DNA from: an uncultured Kordiimonas sp.
GTDB lineage: Bacteria > Pseudomonadota > Alphaproteobacteria > Sphingomonadales > Kordiimonadaceae
NCBI GenBank assembly: GCA_947500295.1
Contig: CANMRM010000002.1
Location: 62,001-126,000, forward strand
Direction of reading: 5' to 3'
Length of the DNA: 64,000 nt
Below, one piece after another: positions 18,448-27,627 of the stretch. Position 1 is the first letter of the stretch. Each line of letters starts with the position of its first letter. The position numbers and the translations under genes are program-made. The notes below the pieces were generated by a model. That model ran no database searches, was not told the origin of the DNA, and saw nothing but the letters and a program-made list of their open reading frames with translations.

Positions 18448-19833
18448 ATGGCGCTTGATATTTTGATCATAGACGACGAAGCCGACATTCGGGAATTGAT
18501 TGCAGGCATTTTGGAAGACGAAGGATATGCAGCCCGAACTGCGCAAGATAGCGATAGTGGTTTGGCCGAGATAGAAGCACGACTGCCGTCTTTGATGGTA
18601 CTTGATATCTGGTTGCAGGGCAGCAAGCTCGACGGTCTTGAAATTCTTGAACTTGTAAAGTCTCGCCACAAAGAGCTTCCCGTCGTTGTTATTTCCGGCC
18701 ACGGCAATATCGAAACAGCGGTCGCCGCCATCAAGAAAGGCGCCTATGACTTTATTGAAAAGCCATTTGAAGCCGACCAGTTGCTTTTGACAATCCAGCG
18801 GGCAACCGAAGCGGAACGCCTGCGCCGGGAAAACGAAGAGCTAAAAAAACGTTCCGCATTTTCCGTCGACATCACCGGACGCTCGGCAGCCATCAATACA
18901 CTGCGCCAAAGCATAGAAAAAGTCGCGGCAACCAACAGCCGCATCCTTATCCAGGGGGCTTCAGGAAGCGGCAAGGAAGTCGCTGCCAGACAAATTCATG
19001 TGCGGTCCCACCGCGCCAACGGGTCTTTCGTTATTGTCAGTGCTGCGTCAATGGAACCTCATCGGATGGAACAGGAGCTGTTTGGTGTTGAGCAAAATGG
19101 GGGTGTTGTCAAAACAGGCCTGTTTGAAAAAGCCCACGGCGGCACATTGTTCATTGATGAAGTGGCAGACATGCCATTGCCGACGCAGGCCAAGATTTTG
19201 CGCGTCCTTACCGATCAGGCGTTTGAGCGCGTGGGTGGCAACACGGGTGTCAAGGTTGACGTGCGTGTTATCTCGGCCACAAGCCGCGACCTCGTGCTAG
19301 AGATTGCGGAAGGGCGGTTCCGCGAAGATTTGTATCATAGGTTGAATGTGGTTCCTCTCTCTATGGCTTCTTTGAGTGAGCGGAGGGAAGACATTCCAAC
19401 ACTTGCACAAGGTTTCCTGGATGCGCTTGCCACGGCAACAGGCCGCCCGCAATCCACTCTTGGGGACGACGCAATTGCTGCCCTGCAATCCTACGATTGG
19501 CCGGGAAATGTTCGCCAACTGAAGAATATCATGGAACGCGTGGTTATTATGGGGCCGGACGAAGCTGGCGCGACGATTTCAGCTGAGGAATTACCTCAGG
19601 AAATCAAGATGGGTTCCGGGGATTTGTTGCAATCCAGCGGCAACAACGTGATTATGACTACTCCCCTGAGAGAAGCGAGAGAAGCGTTTGAGCGGGAGTA
19701 TCTCAAGGTTCAGATTAACCGCTTCAGCGGCAATATTTCACGAACAGCAGCTTTTATCGGCATGGAGCGCTCGGCTTTGCATCGCAAGCTGAAATCGCTC
19801 GGTCTTTCAGGCAAACAGGACAGTGACAGCTAG
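18448..19833 (+). CDS. ntrX: Response regulator NtrX, lacking the GAFTGA loop
   Basis: Receiver domain (~4-118, phosphoacceptor Asp53), AAA+ domain with Walker A GASGSGKE (170-177) and Walker B LFIDEVAD, and a C-terminal Fis-type helix-turn-helix (RTAAFIGMERSALHRKL). The 461-residue length is normal. At the position where NtrC has GAFTGA, NtrX reads FGVEQNGGVVKTGLFEK (residues ~212-228). The sigma-54 contact loop is therefore missing or replaced, so this NtrX probably does not activate sigma-54 polymerase directly. Degenerate loops are known in some alphaproteobacterial NtrX proteins. It lies 23 bases after ntrY and before trkA. Confidence 0.94.
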   Translation: MALDILIIDDEADIRELIAGILEDEGYAARTAQDSDSGLAEIEARLPSLMVLDIWLQGSKLDGLEILELVKSRHKELPVVVISGHGNIETAVAAIKKGAYDFIEKPFEADQLLLTIQRATEAERLRRENEELKKRSAFSVDITGRSAAINTLRQSIEKVAATNSRILIQGASGSGKEVAARQIHVRSHRANGSFVIVSAASMEPHRMEQELFGVEQNGGVVKTGLFEKAHGGTLFIDEVADMPLPTQAKILRVLTDQAFERVGGNTGVKVDVRVISATSRDLVLEIAEGRFREDLYHRLNVVPLSMASLSERREDIPTLAQGFLDALATATGRPQSTLGDDAIAALQSYDWPGNVRQLKNIMERVVIMGPDEAGATISAEELPQEIKMGSGDLLQSSGNNVIMTTPLREAREAFEREYLKVQINRFSGNISRTAAFIGMERSALHRKLKSLGLSGKQDSDS

Positions 19834-19900
19834 CAACCGGCAGCCGGCAAACCGGCGGGCAGGGTACGGTCAATGACCATGGATAACGGGTAGCAGGTCT

Positions 19901-21277
19901 ATGAAAGTAATTGTATGCGGAGCAGGCCAGGTCGGGTTTCATATTGCCAAGCACCTTGCTGACCAGCAAAATGATGTTGCGGTCATTGACCGCTCCGTCA
20001 AACTCATCCGCAAAATCAGCGAAAGCCTTGATGTGCAGGCGCTGGTCGGCCATGGCTCTGATCCAGAGATGCTGGAGAAAGCTGGCGCGGCAGACGCGGA
20101 CCTTTTGGTGGCTGTGACCCTGTCAGATGAAGTGAACATGATCGCCTGCCAGGTGGCGCACTCACTGTTCAGTGTGCCTACAAAGATAGCCCGCATTCGC
20201 AATCAGTCGTACCTGAAAGCAAACTGGCGAGATCTGTTTTCGCGCGATAACCTGCCGATTGACGTGATCATTTCCCCTGAACTTGAGGTAGCACAGGCAT
20301 TGGCGCGGAGGCTGGAGGTGCCGGGCGCGTTCAATATGGTGCCTTTTGCTGAGGGCAAAGTCCGGATGATTGGCATGTTCCTCGACGAAGACTGTCCTGT
20401 GCTGGACACGCCCCTGCGGCAGCTTTCAGAACTTTTCCCGAACCTGCAAACCATTGTGGTTGCGGTCCTGAGAGGAGACCGTCTGTTCGTTCCGCGCAGC
20501 GACGACCAGTTACAGGCCGGTGATGCTATTATTATCGTTGTGGAATCGTCTACAACAGAGCGTGCCATGGCTGTTTTTGGTCATGAAGAGCAAAAAGCCC
20601 AGCGCATAGTAATTGTGGGCGGCGGCAATATCGGACTGGCTCTTGCCCGTCTGCTTGAAACCAGCGACCGCCCCCCCAACCTCAAAATCATCGAAATCGA
20701 CCCTGAGCGGGCAAAAAAGCTGGCGGAAAAGCTCGAGAAGACGGTTGTGATCAACGGAGACGCACTCAATCGGGAAATATTGCTCGAAGCCAACATTGCG
20801 CAGGTCGATACAGTGGTATCCGTTGCGGATGATGATGAGGTCAATATCCTGTCGGCGCTCCTGGGCAAACAGCAAGGCGTGGCGTCCGCAATTACGCTGA
20901 TGAACAACCCGATTTACGGCAACCTTGTTGGATCGCTTGGCATTGACGTAGCCCTCGACCCCCGAGAGACAACGGTTTCCTCCATCGTACGCCACGTACG
21001 GCGGGGTCGCATTCGTGATCTATATAGTTTGTTCAATGGCCAGGCAGAGGTGATCGAAGCCGAAGTTCTGAAGGGCTCGGAGGTGGCACAGAAAACCATT
21101 GGCGAACTGCGCCTGCACGGCGACGTCAAATTTGGCATGATCGTTCGCGACGGCGAAACCATCGTGCCGGCCGCAGACACACAGTTGATGGCTGGCGACC
21201 ATGTCGTGCTTCTTGCCATGGCAGATTCTGTCCGGAAAATCGAACAGCTGTTTTCGGCACGTGCAGACCTCTTTTAG
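19901..21277 (+). CDS. trkA: Trk potassium uptake system peripheral protein TrkA
   Basis: Cytoplasmic gating subunit of the TrkAH potassium transporter. The 458 residues hold two RCK units: dinucleotide-binding folds at the N-terminus (VCGAGQVGFHIAKHL) and at ~232 (IVGGGNIGLALARLLE), each followed by an RCK-C domain. Its place after ntrYX is common in Alphaproteobacteria. The partner channel gene trkH follows after 9 bases. Confidence 0.96.
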   Translation: MKVIVCGAGQVGFHIAKHLADQQNDVAVIDRSVKLIRKISESLDVQALVGHGSDPEMLEKAGAADADLLVAVTLSDEVNMIACQVAHSLFSVPTKIARIRNQSYLKANWRDLFSRDNLPIDVIISPELEVAQALARRLEVPGAFNMVPFAEGKVRMIGMFLDEDCPVLDTPLRQLSELFPNLQTIVVAVLRGDRLFVPRSDDQLQAGDAIIIVVESSTTERAMAVFGHEEQKAQRIVIVGGGNIGLALARLLETSDRPPNLKIIEIDPERAKKLAEKLEKTVVINGDALNREILLEANIAQVDTVVSVADDDEVNILSALLGKQQGVASAITLMNNPIYGNLVGSLGIDVALDPRETTVSSIVRHVRRGRIRDLYSLFNGQAEVIEAEVLKGSEVAQKTIGELRLHGDVKFGMIVRDGETIVPAADTQLMAGDHVVLLAMADSVRKIEQLFSARADLF

Positions 21278-21286
21278 GTAATTCGC

Positions 21287-22729
21287 ATGTGGAAAAGCAG
21301 GCTTTTTTATCTGATTGGCTCCTGGATACTTGTCCTGGCAGCACTTCAGCTTTTGCCGCTTTTTTATGCCCTCTCGATTGGCGAATATGACGCCGCCGGG
21401 AGCTTTTTTGCGTCCGCCTCGTTGGCGCTGCTGCTTGGAGGTGCACTGTTTTTGGGGTTCCGGTCAACCGAGCGGGTAAGGGTTCCCCGGCTGACAATTT
21501 TTCTGCCACTGGTTGGGGTTGCAAGCCTTGCATTAATGGCAGGTCTACCCCTCTATCTGCTCTTCCCAGAAGGCGGATTCCTGCGTGCATTTTATGACGG
21601 CATGTCGCAGGTAACGACCAACGGCGCCACCGCATACGAAGGCGCTATTGAGCAAATGCGCTCCATTCTGCTTTGGCGGGCAACGGCCAGCTGGATGGGA
21701 GGCCTGATGGCTATTTCATTCACGCTTTCGCTGCTTATGGCTATGAACAGCGGCGGCCTGCAGCTCCACAGGTCTCCCTTGCACTTCGGCGACCGGGAAA
21801 GCGGATACCAGCGCCTTACGGCAACAACAAAGGCGGTATTCCCCATCTATGTGTTCGCAACACTGTTGTGCTTTGTTTTGTTGTGGCTCTCGGGCGTGGA
21901 TCGGTTCGACGCTTTTTTGCTGTCCCTCTCTGCAGTAAGCACTGCGGGCGTCGTCCCGGAGGCGGCAGTACAAACCATTGGTATCGTTCCTCAGTTAATT
22001 CTTTCCCTGTTTCTTCTGATCGGTTTGTCCAACTGGGACTTCCATCACCTGCGGGCACGCACCCTGTCGCCGCGACTACGGGCAGACAGGGAGCTGCGTA
22101 TGAGCCTGGTGGTAATCATTGCAGGCACTTTCGTCTTACTGGCGGTCACAGACACTGACTTTGCGGATATTGTTTCACTGTTGTTTGCCGCCGTATCGGC
22201 TCTTTCAACATATGGTGTCATGCCGGAGACAATCGCCGGCCTTGACGCAACCGACGCTCTGCCTGCGGCTATTCTGTTGATGATGCTGACAGCCATCGGC
22301 GGTGCTGCAGCCAGCGCATCAGGCGGGCTCAAACAAATGAGAATCATCCTTATTTTCAAGCTTGGGCGCGCTGAAATCGACAGGCTTGCTCATCCGCATG
22401 GTGTCCACACAGTTCAATACGGCGATGCGGTGGCCGAAAAAAGGGACGTTGATGCCATCTGGCTCTTGCTGGGTTCCTTTGTCCTGATCATGGCGATTGG
22501 CGCCGTGGCGCTAGCGGTTCTTGGCATTCATTTCCAGGACGCCTTAACCCTGTCATTCACGGCGATGACACTTTCGGGCCCACTGGCAGTCAGCGCCGAC
22601 CCCGGGTTTGCGGGTTATGCAAGCCTGGCACAGGTGGACTATGCAATTTTGAGCCTGCTGATGTTGATCGGCAGAGTAGAGGCACCCATCTTTATGGCTG
22701 TGTTTGCACGGGCGCTTTGGCGCGGCTAG
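21287..22729 (+). CDS. trkH: Trk potassium uptake transmembrane protein TrkH
   Basis: Channel subunit that works with TrkA. It is a 480-residue polytopic protein with the repeated membrane-pore-membrane layout. Selectivity-loop-like segments are visible as SQVTTNGATAY, SAVSTAGV, SALSTYGVMP and TAMTLSGPLA. The stretch MLTAIGGAAASASGGLKQMR matches the conserved TrkH region. ATG 21287 follows the trkA stop closely. A stem-loop overlaps its stop codon. Confidence 0.93.
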   Translation: MWKSRLFYLIGSWILVLAALQLLPLFYALSIGEYDAAGSFFASASLALLLGGALFLGFRSTERVRVPRLTIFLPLVGVASLALMAGLPLYLLFPEGGFLRAFYDGMSQVTTNGATAYEGAIEQMRSILLWRATASWMGGLMAISFTLSLLMAMNSGGLQLHRSPLHFGDRESGYQRLTATTKAVFPIYVFATLLCFVLLWLSGVDRFDAFLLSLSAVSTAGVVPEAAVQTIGIVPQLILSLFLLIGLSNWDFHHLRARTLSPRLRADRELRMSLVVIIAGTFVLLAVTDTDFADIVSLLFAAVSALSTYGVMPETIAGLDATDALPAAILLMMLTAIGGAAASASGGLKQMRIILIFKLGRAEIDRLAHPHGVHTVQYGDAVAEKRDVDAIWLLLGSFVLIMAIGAVALAVLGIHFQDALTLSFTAMTLSGPLAVSADPGFAGYASLAQVDYAILSLLMLIGRVEAPIFMAVFARALWRG

Positions 22730-22736
22730 CGCCAAA
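22716..22736 (+). other. Stem-loop at the end of trkH, terminator-like without T run
   Basis: TTTGGCGC (22716-22723) and GCGCCAAA (22729-22736) form an 8-bp perfect stem with a 5-base loop across the trkH stop. No T run follows, so it may attenuate or stabilise the mRNA rather than terminate it. hfq begins about 150 bases later and may have its own promoter in that gap. Confidence 0.4.
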
Positions 22737-22887
22737 TGCCTGTTGACCGACGCTTGTTTGGTCTGACATATAGAGAATAATACGCGGGTAACGACAGCAG
22801 CAACCGTCATACAAACGTAATCGGTCGCCAGGACAATCAGATCTGCCCACTATGGCGGGCATAAACCAAACAAGAAAAAAGCAGACC

Positions 22888-23136
22888 ATGTCAGAAAAAA
22901 ATCAAAACCTCCAAGATGTTTTCCTCAATGCCGTCAGAAAAACCAAAACGCCCGTAACGGTGTTTCTGGTAAACGGTGTCAAACTTCAGGGTGTAATCAC
23001 CTGGTTTGATAACTTTTGTGTGCTTCTGCGCAGAGACGGTCATTCGCAGCTTGTATACAAGCATGCAATTTCAACAGTAATGCCTTCAGGTCCGGTTCAA
23101 TTGTTCGAACCCGAGAAAGAAGGCCTAGAGGACTGA
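22888..23136 (+). CDS. hfq: RNA chaperone Hfq
   Basis: Hexameric Sm-like protein that pairs small RNAs with mRNAs. The 82 residues are full length for Alphaproteobacteria. The N-terminal [13 protein letters not shown], Sm1 motif [21 protein letters not shown] and Sm2 motif [10 protein letters not shown] are all present. ATG 22888 is chosen; an in-frame ATG at 22852 would add 12 non-conserved residues. hflX begins one base after the stop, the classic hfq-hflX pair. Confidence 0.97.
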   Translation: MSEKNQNLQDVFLNAVRKTKTPVTVFLVNGVKLQGVITWFDNFCVLLRRDGHSQLVYKHAISTVMPSGPVQLFEPEKEGLED

Positions 23137-23137
23137 T

Positions 23138-24550
23138 TTGACCAATAAATCGGACCGCGCCTCAGCCGGTGACACATCAACCACGCAGCAAAAAGCGGGC
23201 GGATGGTCGACGGATGGCCTTGCGTACCTACAAAAGCAGACTGTTCGGCAGCGGGTTTATGTAATTCACCCTTTTGTCCGCGAGAATACGCCAGATCCGC
23301 TCGCGCGCAGCCCGGAAGCGCGCCTTGAAGAGGCGATTGGCCTTGCAGCAGCTATCGATATAGATCTTGTCGGCGGTGAGGTCGCTCCGCTGCGATCGAT
23401 AAAACCCTCCACCTACCTCGGCGCAGGAAAACTTGAAGAGCTCAAGGGTTTCGCAAAAAATGAAGAGATCGAACTGATCGTATTCGATTGCGAACTGAGC
23501 CCGATCCAACAGCGCAACCTCGAGCGCGCACTCCACGTCAAGGTCATAGACCGCACCGCTCTCATACTTGAGATATTCGGCGACCGTGCCAGCACCAAAG
23601 AAGGTGAACTGCAGGTAGAGCTGGCCCATCTGGTTTATCAGCGGAGCCGCCTTGTTCGGTCCTGGACACACCTGGAAAGGCAACGTGGTGGCTCTGGATT
23701 TCTGGGCGGACCCGGTGAAACCCAGATCGAGGCTGACCGCCGCATCATCGCAGACCGCATAACGCGCATCCGCCGCCAACTCGAAGCCGTAACACGTACC
23801 CGCACGCTACACCGGGCTCGCCGCCAAAAGGCGCCATATCCGGTCGTTGCACTCGTTGGCTATACTAATGCTGGCAAGTCAACCCTGTTTAATCGCATCA
23901 CCGATGCGGAAGTCCTGGCTGAAGACATGCTGTTTGCGACGCTTGATCCGACAATGCGGTCAATCATGTTACCCAGTGGTCGCAAGATTATCATGTCTGA
24001 TACGGTTGGTTTCATATCAGACCTGCCAACCACGCTGGTTGCAGCTTTCCGGGCAACATTGGAAGAAGTGCTTGAGGCAGACCTTATCGTTCATGTTCGG
24101 GATGCATCACACCCCGATAGCGACATTCAGAAAACAGATGTCGAGGCAGTCCTTGCAGATCTTGGCGTGGAATTAACGCATTTGCTGGAGGAGGAGGGCA
24201 AAGCCACTCCGGTTATCGAGGCGATGAACAAAGCCGACTTGATGAGCGATGACGCGCGACAGGCGCTTGAAACACTACAGGGACGTGTGGACAGCATAGT
24301 GACGCTTTCAGGCCTTACAGGCGAGGGTTGCTCCGCATTTATAGAAACGCTGGACCGTGTCTTAAGCCGCCGCAATCTGGATCTCGAAATCCTGGTGCCT
24401 TATGACGATGGGCAAACACCGGCCTGGCTGCACGCCAACGCCATAATCCTCGACCAGGCGCCAGTGGACAACGGCACCCGTTATCGCTTCAGTGTTGATC
24501 CTGTCGCATGGGGTAAATTCAATCGCGACAAAAACTTTGATATGCACTGA
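23138..24550 (+). CDS. hflX: Ribosome-associated GTPase HflX
   Basis: GTPase that binds the large ribosomal subunit and splits stalled or stressed ribosomes. The 470 residues hold the N-terminal HflX domain (GGGSGFLGGPGET-type glycine-rich segment just before the GTPase fold) and a GTPase domain: G1 GYTNAGKS near 241-248, G3 DTVGF, and G4 NKAD. The start is a TTG at 23138 with AGAGGA about 10 bases upstream and no better ATG nearby. Tail-to-tail with the hotdog gene, 6 bases apart. Confidence 0.95.
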   Translation: MTNKSDRASAGDTSTTQQKAGGWSTDGLAYLQKQTVRQRVYVIHPFVRENTPDPLARSPEARLEEAIGLAAAIDIDLVGGEVAPLRSIKPSTYLGAGKLEELKGFAKNEEIELIVFDCELSPIQQRNLERALHVKVIDRTALILEIFGDRASTKEGELQVELAHLVYQRSRLVRSWTHLERQRGGSGFLGGPGETQIEADRRIIADRITRIRRQLEAVTRTRTLHRARRQKAPYPVVALVGYTNAGKSTLFNRITDAEVLAEDMLFATLDPTMRSIMLPSGRKIIMSDTVGFISDLPTTLVAAFRATLEEVLEADLIVHVRDASHPDSDIQKTDVEAVLADLGVELTHLLEEEGKATPVIEAMNKADLMSDDARQALETLQGRVDSIVTLSGLTGEGCSAFIETLDRVLSRRNLDLEILVPYDDGQTPAWLHANAIILDQAPVDNGTRYRFSVDPVAWGKFNRDKNFDMH

Positions 24551-24556
24551 CGTGCC

Positions 24557-24979
24557 TTATGGTTTGGTGAATCTATCCAAGATGGATTGGTCGGCGAGGG
24601 GCGCCATATTGATTTGAGCTATTGCGACTAGTTTTTCCTGACCGCCTTTACGCACAAATACGTCAACACGGGTGCGGATGAGCCGACTGCCTGAGCGCAC
24701 AATCGATGCATCTGCGACCAGAAATTCACCATCCCCCCGCGCCAGACACTCGATCGAAATACTTGCCGTTTCAGCGATACGCCCTTCAACAACACAGAGC
24801 AGTCCTGCAGCCGCATTTGCAGCATACGCCATATCGCCCCCGGCGAAGTTGCCCAAAAGATTTGGGTTCCGATTGGCCAATAGAGTCCGAAACCGCTTTC
24901 CCTCGAACTCGACAGACACGGATTGATGCTGGTCGAGAACAGGCTTTAGTTTTTGCAATACTTCCTCGGCATAGGTCAT
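24557..24979 (-). CDS. Hotdog-fold PaaI-like thioesterase family protein
   Basis: A 140-residue single hotdog domain. The pattern NFAGGDMAYAANAAAGLL on the central helix, followed by strand-rich IETASISIECLARGDGEFLVADASIVRSG-type sequence, is typical of PaaI/YigI-like acyl-CoA thioesterases. The substrate cannot be told from sequence. It begins one base after the mazG stop and is probably co-transcribed with it. Confidence 0.75.
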   Translation of the reverse strand: MTYAEEVLQKLKPVLDQHQSVSVEFEGKRFRTLLANRNPNLLGNFAGGDMAYAANAAAGLLCVVEGRIAETASISIECLARGDGEFLVADASIVRSGSRLIRTRVDVFVRKGGQEKLVAIAQINMAPLADQSILDRFTKP

Positions 24980-24980
24980 T

Positions 24981-25793
24981 TTAGTCAGCTCTTTCGTCTG
25001 CTTTCACGGCATCCCACAAAGCATCCATCTCCTGCAGGTCAGATTGCTTTGGCGTTTTACCTAATGCATCAAGTTTTGACTCCACACCCTTGAAACGACG
25101 CTCAAATTTTGCGTTTGCTCCTCGAAGTGCTTCCTCCGGATCTATCTTCATATGGCGAGCCAGGTTTGCCATCACAAACATCAGGTCACCGAATTCTTCG
25201 CTCAGCCGATCCTGGCTTTCACCGCCCTGATAGGCCTCAACAAGCTCTGCGCTTTCTTCCTGCATTTTGTCGAGCACCTGCACAGTTTCCGGCCAATCAA
25301 AGCCGACGCGCGCTGCTCTCTTTTGAAGCTTGACCGCCCTCAATAGAGAGGGAAGTCCGACCGTGACGCCGTCCAGCACCGATGCGGTTTCGCCGCGCGC
25401 AGCGGCTTTGCGGGCTCGCTCACCTTCCTTTTGCTGCTCCCATGCACTCGTTTGCGCATCGGCATCCTCAACAGTAGCACTCGCAAAAACATGTGGATGA
25501 CGTCGAACCATCTTGTCACAGATCGACGAAATGACGTCTGCAAAGGAAAAACTGCCTTCTTCTTCAGCAATGCGCGCGTGAAACACCGTCTGAAGCAGCA
25601 GGTCACCAAGTTCGTCCCTCAGCGCTTCTCGGTCTCCTTCTCGAATCGCTTCATCCACTTCATAGGCTTCTTCAATGGTGTAGGGCGCAATGGTTTCAAA
25701 TGTTTGCTCAAGATCCCACGGACACCCGGTTTCCGGCGTCCTGAGCGCCTTCATGATCGAGAGAAGATCGTCGATAGAATATTCTTGTTGCAT
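24981..25793 (-). CDS. mazG: Nucleoside triphosphate pyrophosphohydrolase MazG
   Basis: House-cleaning enzyme that hydrolyses NTPs and dNTPs to monophosphates. The 270 residues have two MazG units: CPWDLEQTFETIAPYTIEEAYEV with metal-binding EExxE at the N-terminus, and ESAELVEAYQGG with SEEFGDLMFVMANLARH at the C-terminus. Start ATG 25793 (MQQEYS); the frame stays open to 25862 but the added residues are not family-like. mazG close to hfq-hflX is common in Alphaproteobacteria. Confidence 0.94.
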   Translation of the reverse strand: MQQEYSIDDLLSIMKALRTPETGCPWDLEQTFETIAPYTIEEAYEVDEAIREGDREALRDELGDLLLQTVFHARIAEEEGSFSFADVISSICDKMVRRHPHVFASATVEDADAQTSAWEQQKEGERARKAAARGETASVLDGVTVGLPSLLRAVKLQKRAARVGFDWPETVQVLDKMQEESAELVEAYQGGESQDRLSEEFGDLMFVMANLARHMKIDPEEALRGANAKFERRFKGVESKLDALGKTPKQSDLQEMDALWDAVKADERAD

Positions 25794-25876
25794 AGGCGCA
25801 AGGCTCGCTCGCAAGCTGTTGGATGGATTTGGCAGGATTGACCACCGCCGCACAGTCGTCAAGGAGACATATCACT

Positions 25877-26824
25877 ATGCGTTTAGTTACCATGTTCGCT
25901 CTTTTGGTTTTCAGTGTCCTGCATGTTGCTTCAGCGGAGGAAGTACCACCTCCCGTCGACCCGAACGTAAGGCATTACCTAAAGATACCTGAAGGGCGTC
26001 TCGCTGACTTCTTTAGAAGGCCGGCAATCGCTGTACCCATGGTAAGTCATCACCGCGGCGGCCCCATGCCCGGGTTTCCTGAAAACTCACTGGAGGCCAT
26101 GGACAATGCGTTGGCGTACGGCTACGGACTTATGGAGGTGGACGTTGCACAACTATCTGATGGCACGCTGATTTTAATGCATGATGATACGCTAGGTCGC
26201 ACAACAAACGGCACAGGCGCCCTGAAGCAAAAAGCCTGGCATGAAGTAAATGAACTGGTCCTCAAAGATGAAACAGGTGCGCTGACAGGTTTCCGCATCC
26301 CGAAACTCGAAGACGTGTTGCGCTGGACAATTGGCCGCACCGTCTTAACCCTTGATATCAAGCGCGGCGTTGACTTTGCCAAGGTTGCATCCCTGGTTAA
26401 CTCAACAGGTGCCCAAGACTATGTCGCAGCCATCGCCTACACAATTGAACAAGCGAAAACATTCAACCGTTTGGCACCCGGCATGCCGCTCTCGGTTGGT
26501 TTAACGTCTGAAGCAGATATTGAGGCTTTTGACGAAAGCGGCATCCCTGCTCATCTGGCAATTGCCTGGACAGGCACCCAACTTAGGGAACCAGAGTTTT
26601 ACCAACGTCTGCAGCAACGAGGGTGGCGGGTGATTGTCGGCACGCTGGGGCGCCGCGACACTTCCCTGGACAGCCAGATACGCGACAACAGAAGCCACAT
26701 TACATACCTGGATATTGTTCGCAGAGGTGGTGATATCATTGCAACAGATCGCTTTTGGGCCGTGCAAATGGAGATCGCGAACCCGAATCTGCTGATCTAC
26801 ACACAACAAAAGCTGGCGAAATAA
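25877..26824 (+). CDS. Exported glycerophosphodiester phosphodiesterase
   Basis: GDPD-family enzyme that cleaves glycerophosphodiesters to glycerol-3-phosphate and alcohol. It is 315 residues long. A signal peptide covers ~1-20 (LVTMFALLVFSVLHVASA), so it acts outside the cytoplasm. Catalytic motifs of the TIM barrel are present: SHHRGG, PENSLEAMDNAL, EVDVAQLSDGTLILMHD and TTNGTG. ATG 25877 has AAGGAGA at 25861; an upstream in-frame ATG at 25823 would destroy the signal peptide. Divergent from mazG, 83 bases apart. Confidence 0.88.
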   Translation: MRLVTMFALLVFSVLHVASAEEVPPPVDPNVRHYLKIPEGRLADFFRRPAIAVPMVSHHRGGPMPGFPENSLEAMDNALAYGYGLMEVDVAQLSDGTLILMHDDTLGRTTNGTGALKQKAWHEVNELVLKDETGALTGFRIPKLEDVLRWTIGRTVLTLDIKRGVDFAKVASLVNSTGAQDYVAAIAYTIEQAKTFNRLAPGMPLSVGLTSEADIEAFDESGIPAHLAIAWTGTQLREPEFYQRLQQRGWRVIVGTLGRRDTSLDSQIRDNRSHITYLDIVRRGGDIIATDRFWAVQMEIANPNLLIYTQQKLAK

Positions 26825-26871
26825 CTACTGTGCGGTATGCTGGAGCGGGGTCGAGGGGAGAGGTGTATCGC

Positions 26872-27513
26872 ATGATATTCGTGCGTGACCATAAGATATT
26901 ATGCTCCATAGCATTGCTGTTTGTTATGCTTGCACTGTTGGTGAGCCAGGGACTGACCCTGACTGCGGATGAACTGGGCGTGATGGCAGTGCGCGGAGGA
27001 CGGCAGGCAGAAGACCTGCTGACAACCATTGTTGCTAACCTGACGCACCTTGGCGACAGTATTACATTGGCGATTATTGCGGTTGTTACGGTGCTGATTC
27101 TGGTTTGGAAAAACCAAAGACTGGCAGCAGGTTGGTTTTTGCTTGCAGCCTCCGGGTCTTTCATCATCACTGCCATCAGCAAATGGCTGTTTGGCCGCGC
27201 CCGCCCGGAAGTCGTTGAACAGTTTGCCTCGGCAACCAGTGGCAGTTTTCCGAGCGGCCACACCCTGCGATCGGCTGTGATATATGCGCTGCTGGCGTTT
27301 CTGGTGGCGCGTACCCGGCCCAATAGCAGTAACAAGATCATATATTTCCTGGCGGCTGCAGTCATTATCATGAACGGTATCAGCCGTGTTTATCTCGGCG
27401 TACATTGGCCTACCGACGTAATCGGCGCCTGGCTCATTGCAGGTTTCTGGCTTCTACTGTGCAAAAACGGGTATGATCGAAGCTGCGCCAGGAGAGACGC
27501 TGAGCTGCTGTGA
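26872..27513 (+). CDS. PAP2-family membrane phosphatase
   Basis: A 213-residue integral membrane protein of the type 2 phosphatidic acid phosphatase family, which dephosphorylates lipid phosphates such as phosphatidate or undecaprenyl diphosphate. The three catalytic motifs are intact: KWLFGRARP, PSGHTLRS and SRVYLGVHWPTDV. Five or six hydrophobic spans are visible. ATG 26872 follows a GGGGAGAGG site; GTG 26863 is a possible alternative. It lies 47 bases after the GDPD gene, suggesting a shared role in lipid turnover. Confidence 0.88.
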   Translation: MIFVRDHKILCSIALLFVMLALLVSQGLTLTADELGVMAVRGGRQAEDLLTTIVANLTHLGDSITLAIIAVVTVLILVWKNQRLAAGWFLLAASGSFIITAISKWLFGRARPEVVEQFASATSGSFPSGHTLRSAVIYALLAFLVARTRPNSSNKIIYFLAAAVIIMNGISRVYLGVHWPTDVIGAWLIAGFWLLLCKNGYDRSCARRDAELL

Positions 27514-27627
27514 CTGCCTTCTGTTTCACCTCCATCGATTGTTTGCCTTTTTGAAGCAGCCAAGCTATTTAGGGCCTTCGATATTTCCGGCGGACCAGCC
27601 AACAGTTTTGTGTATCAGGGGCCATAA

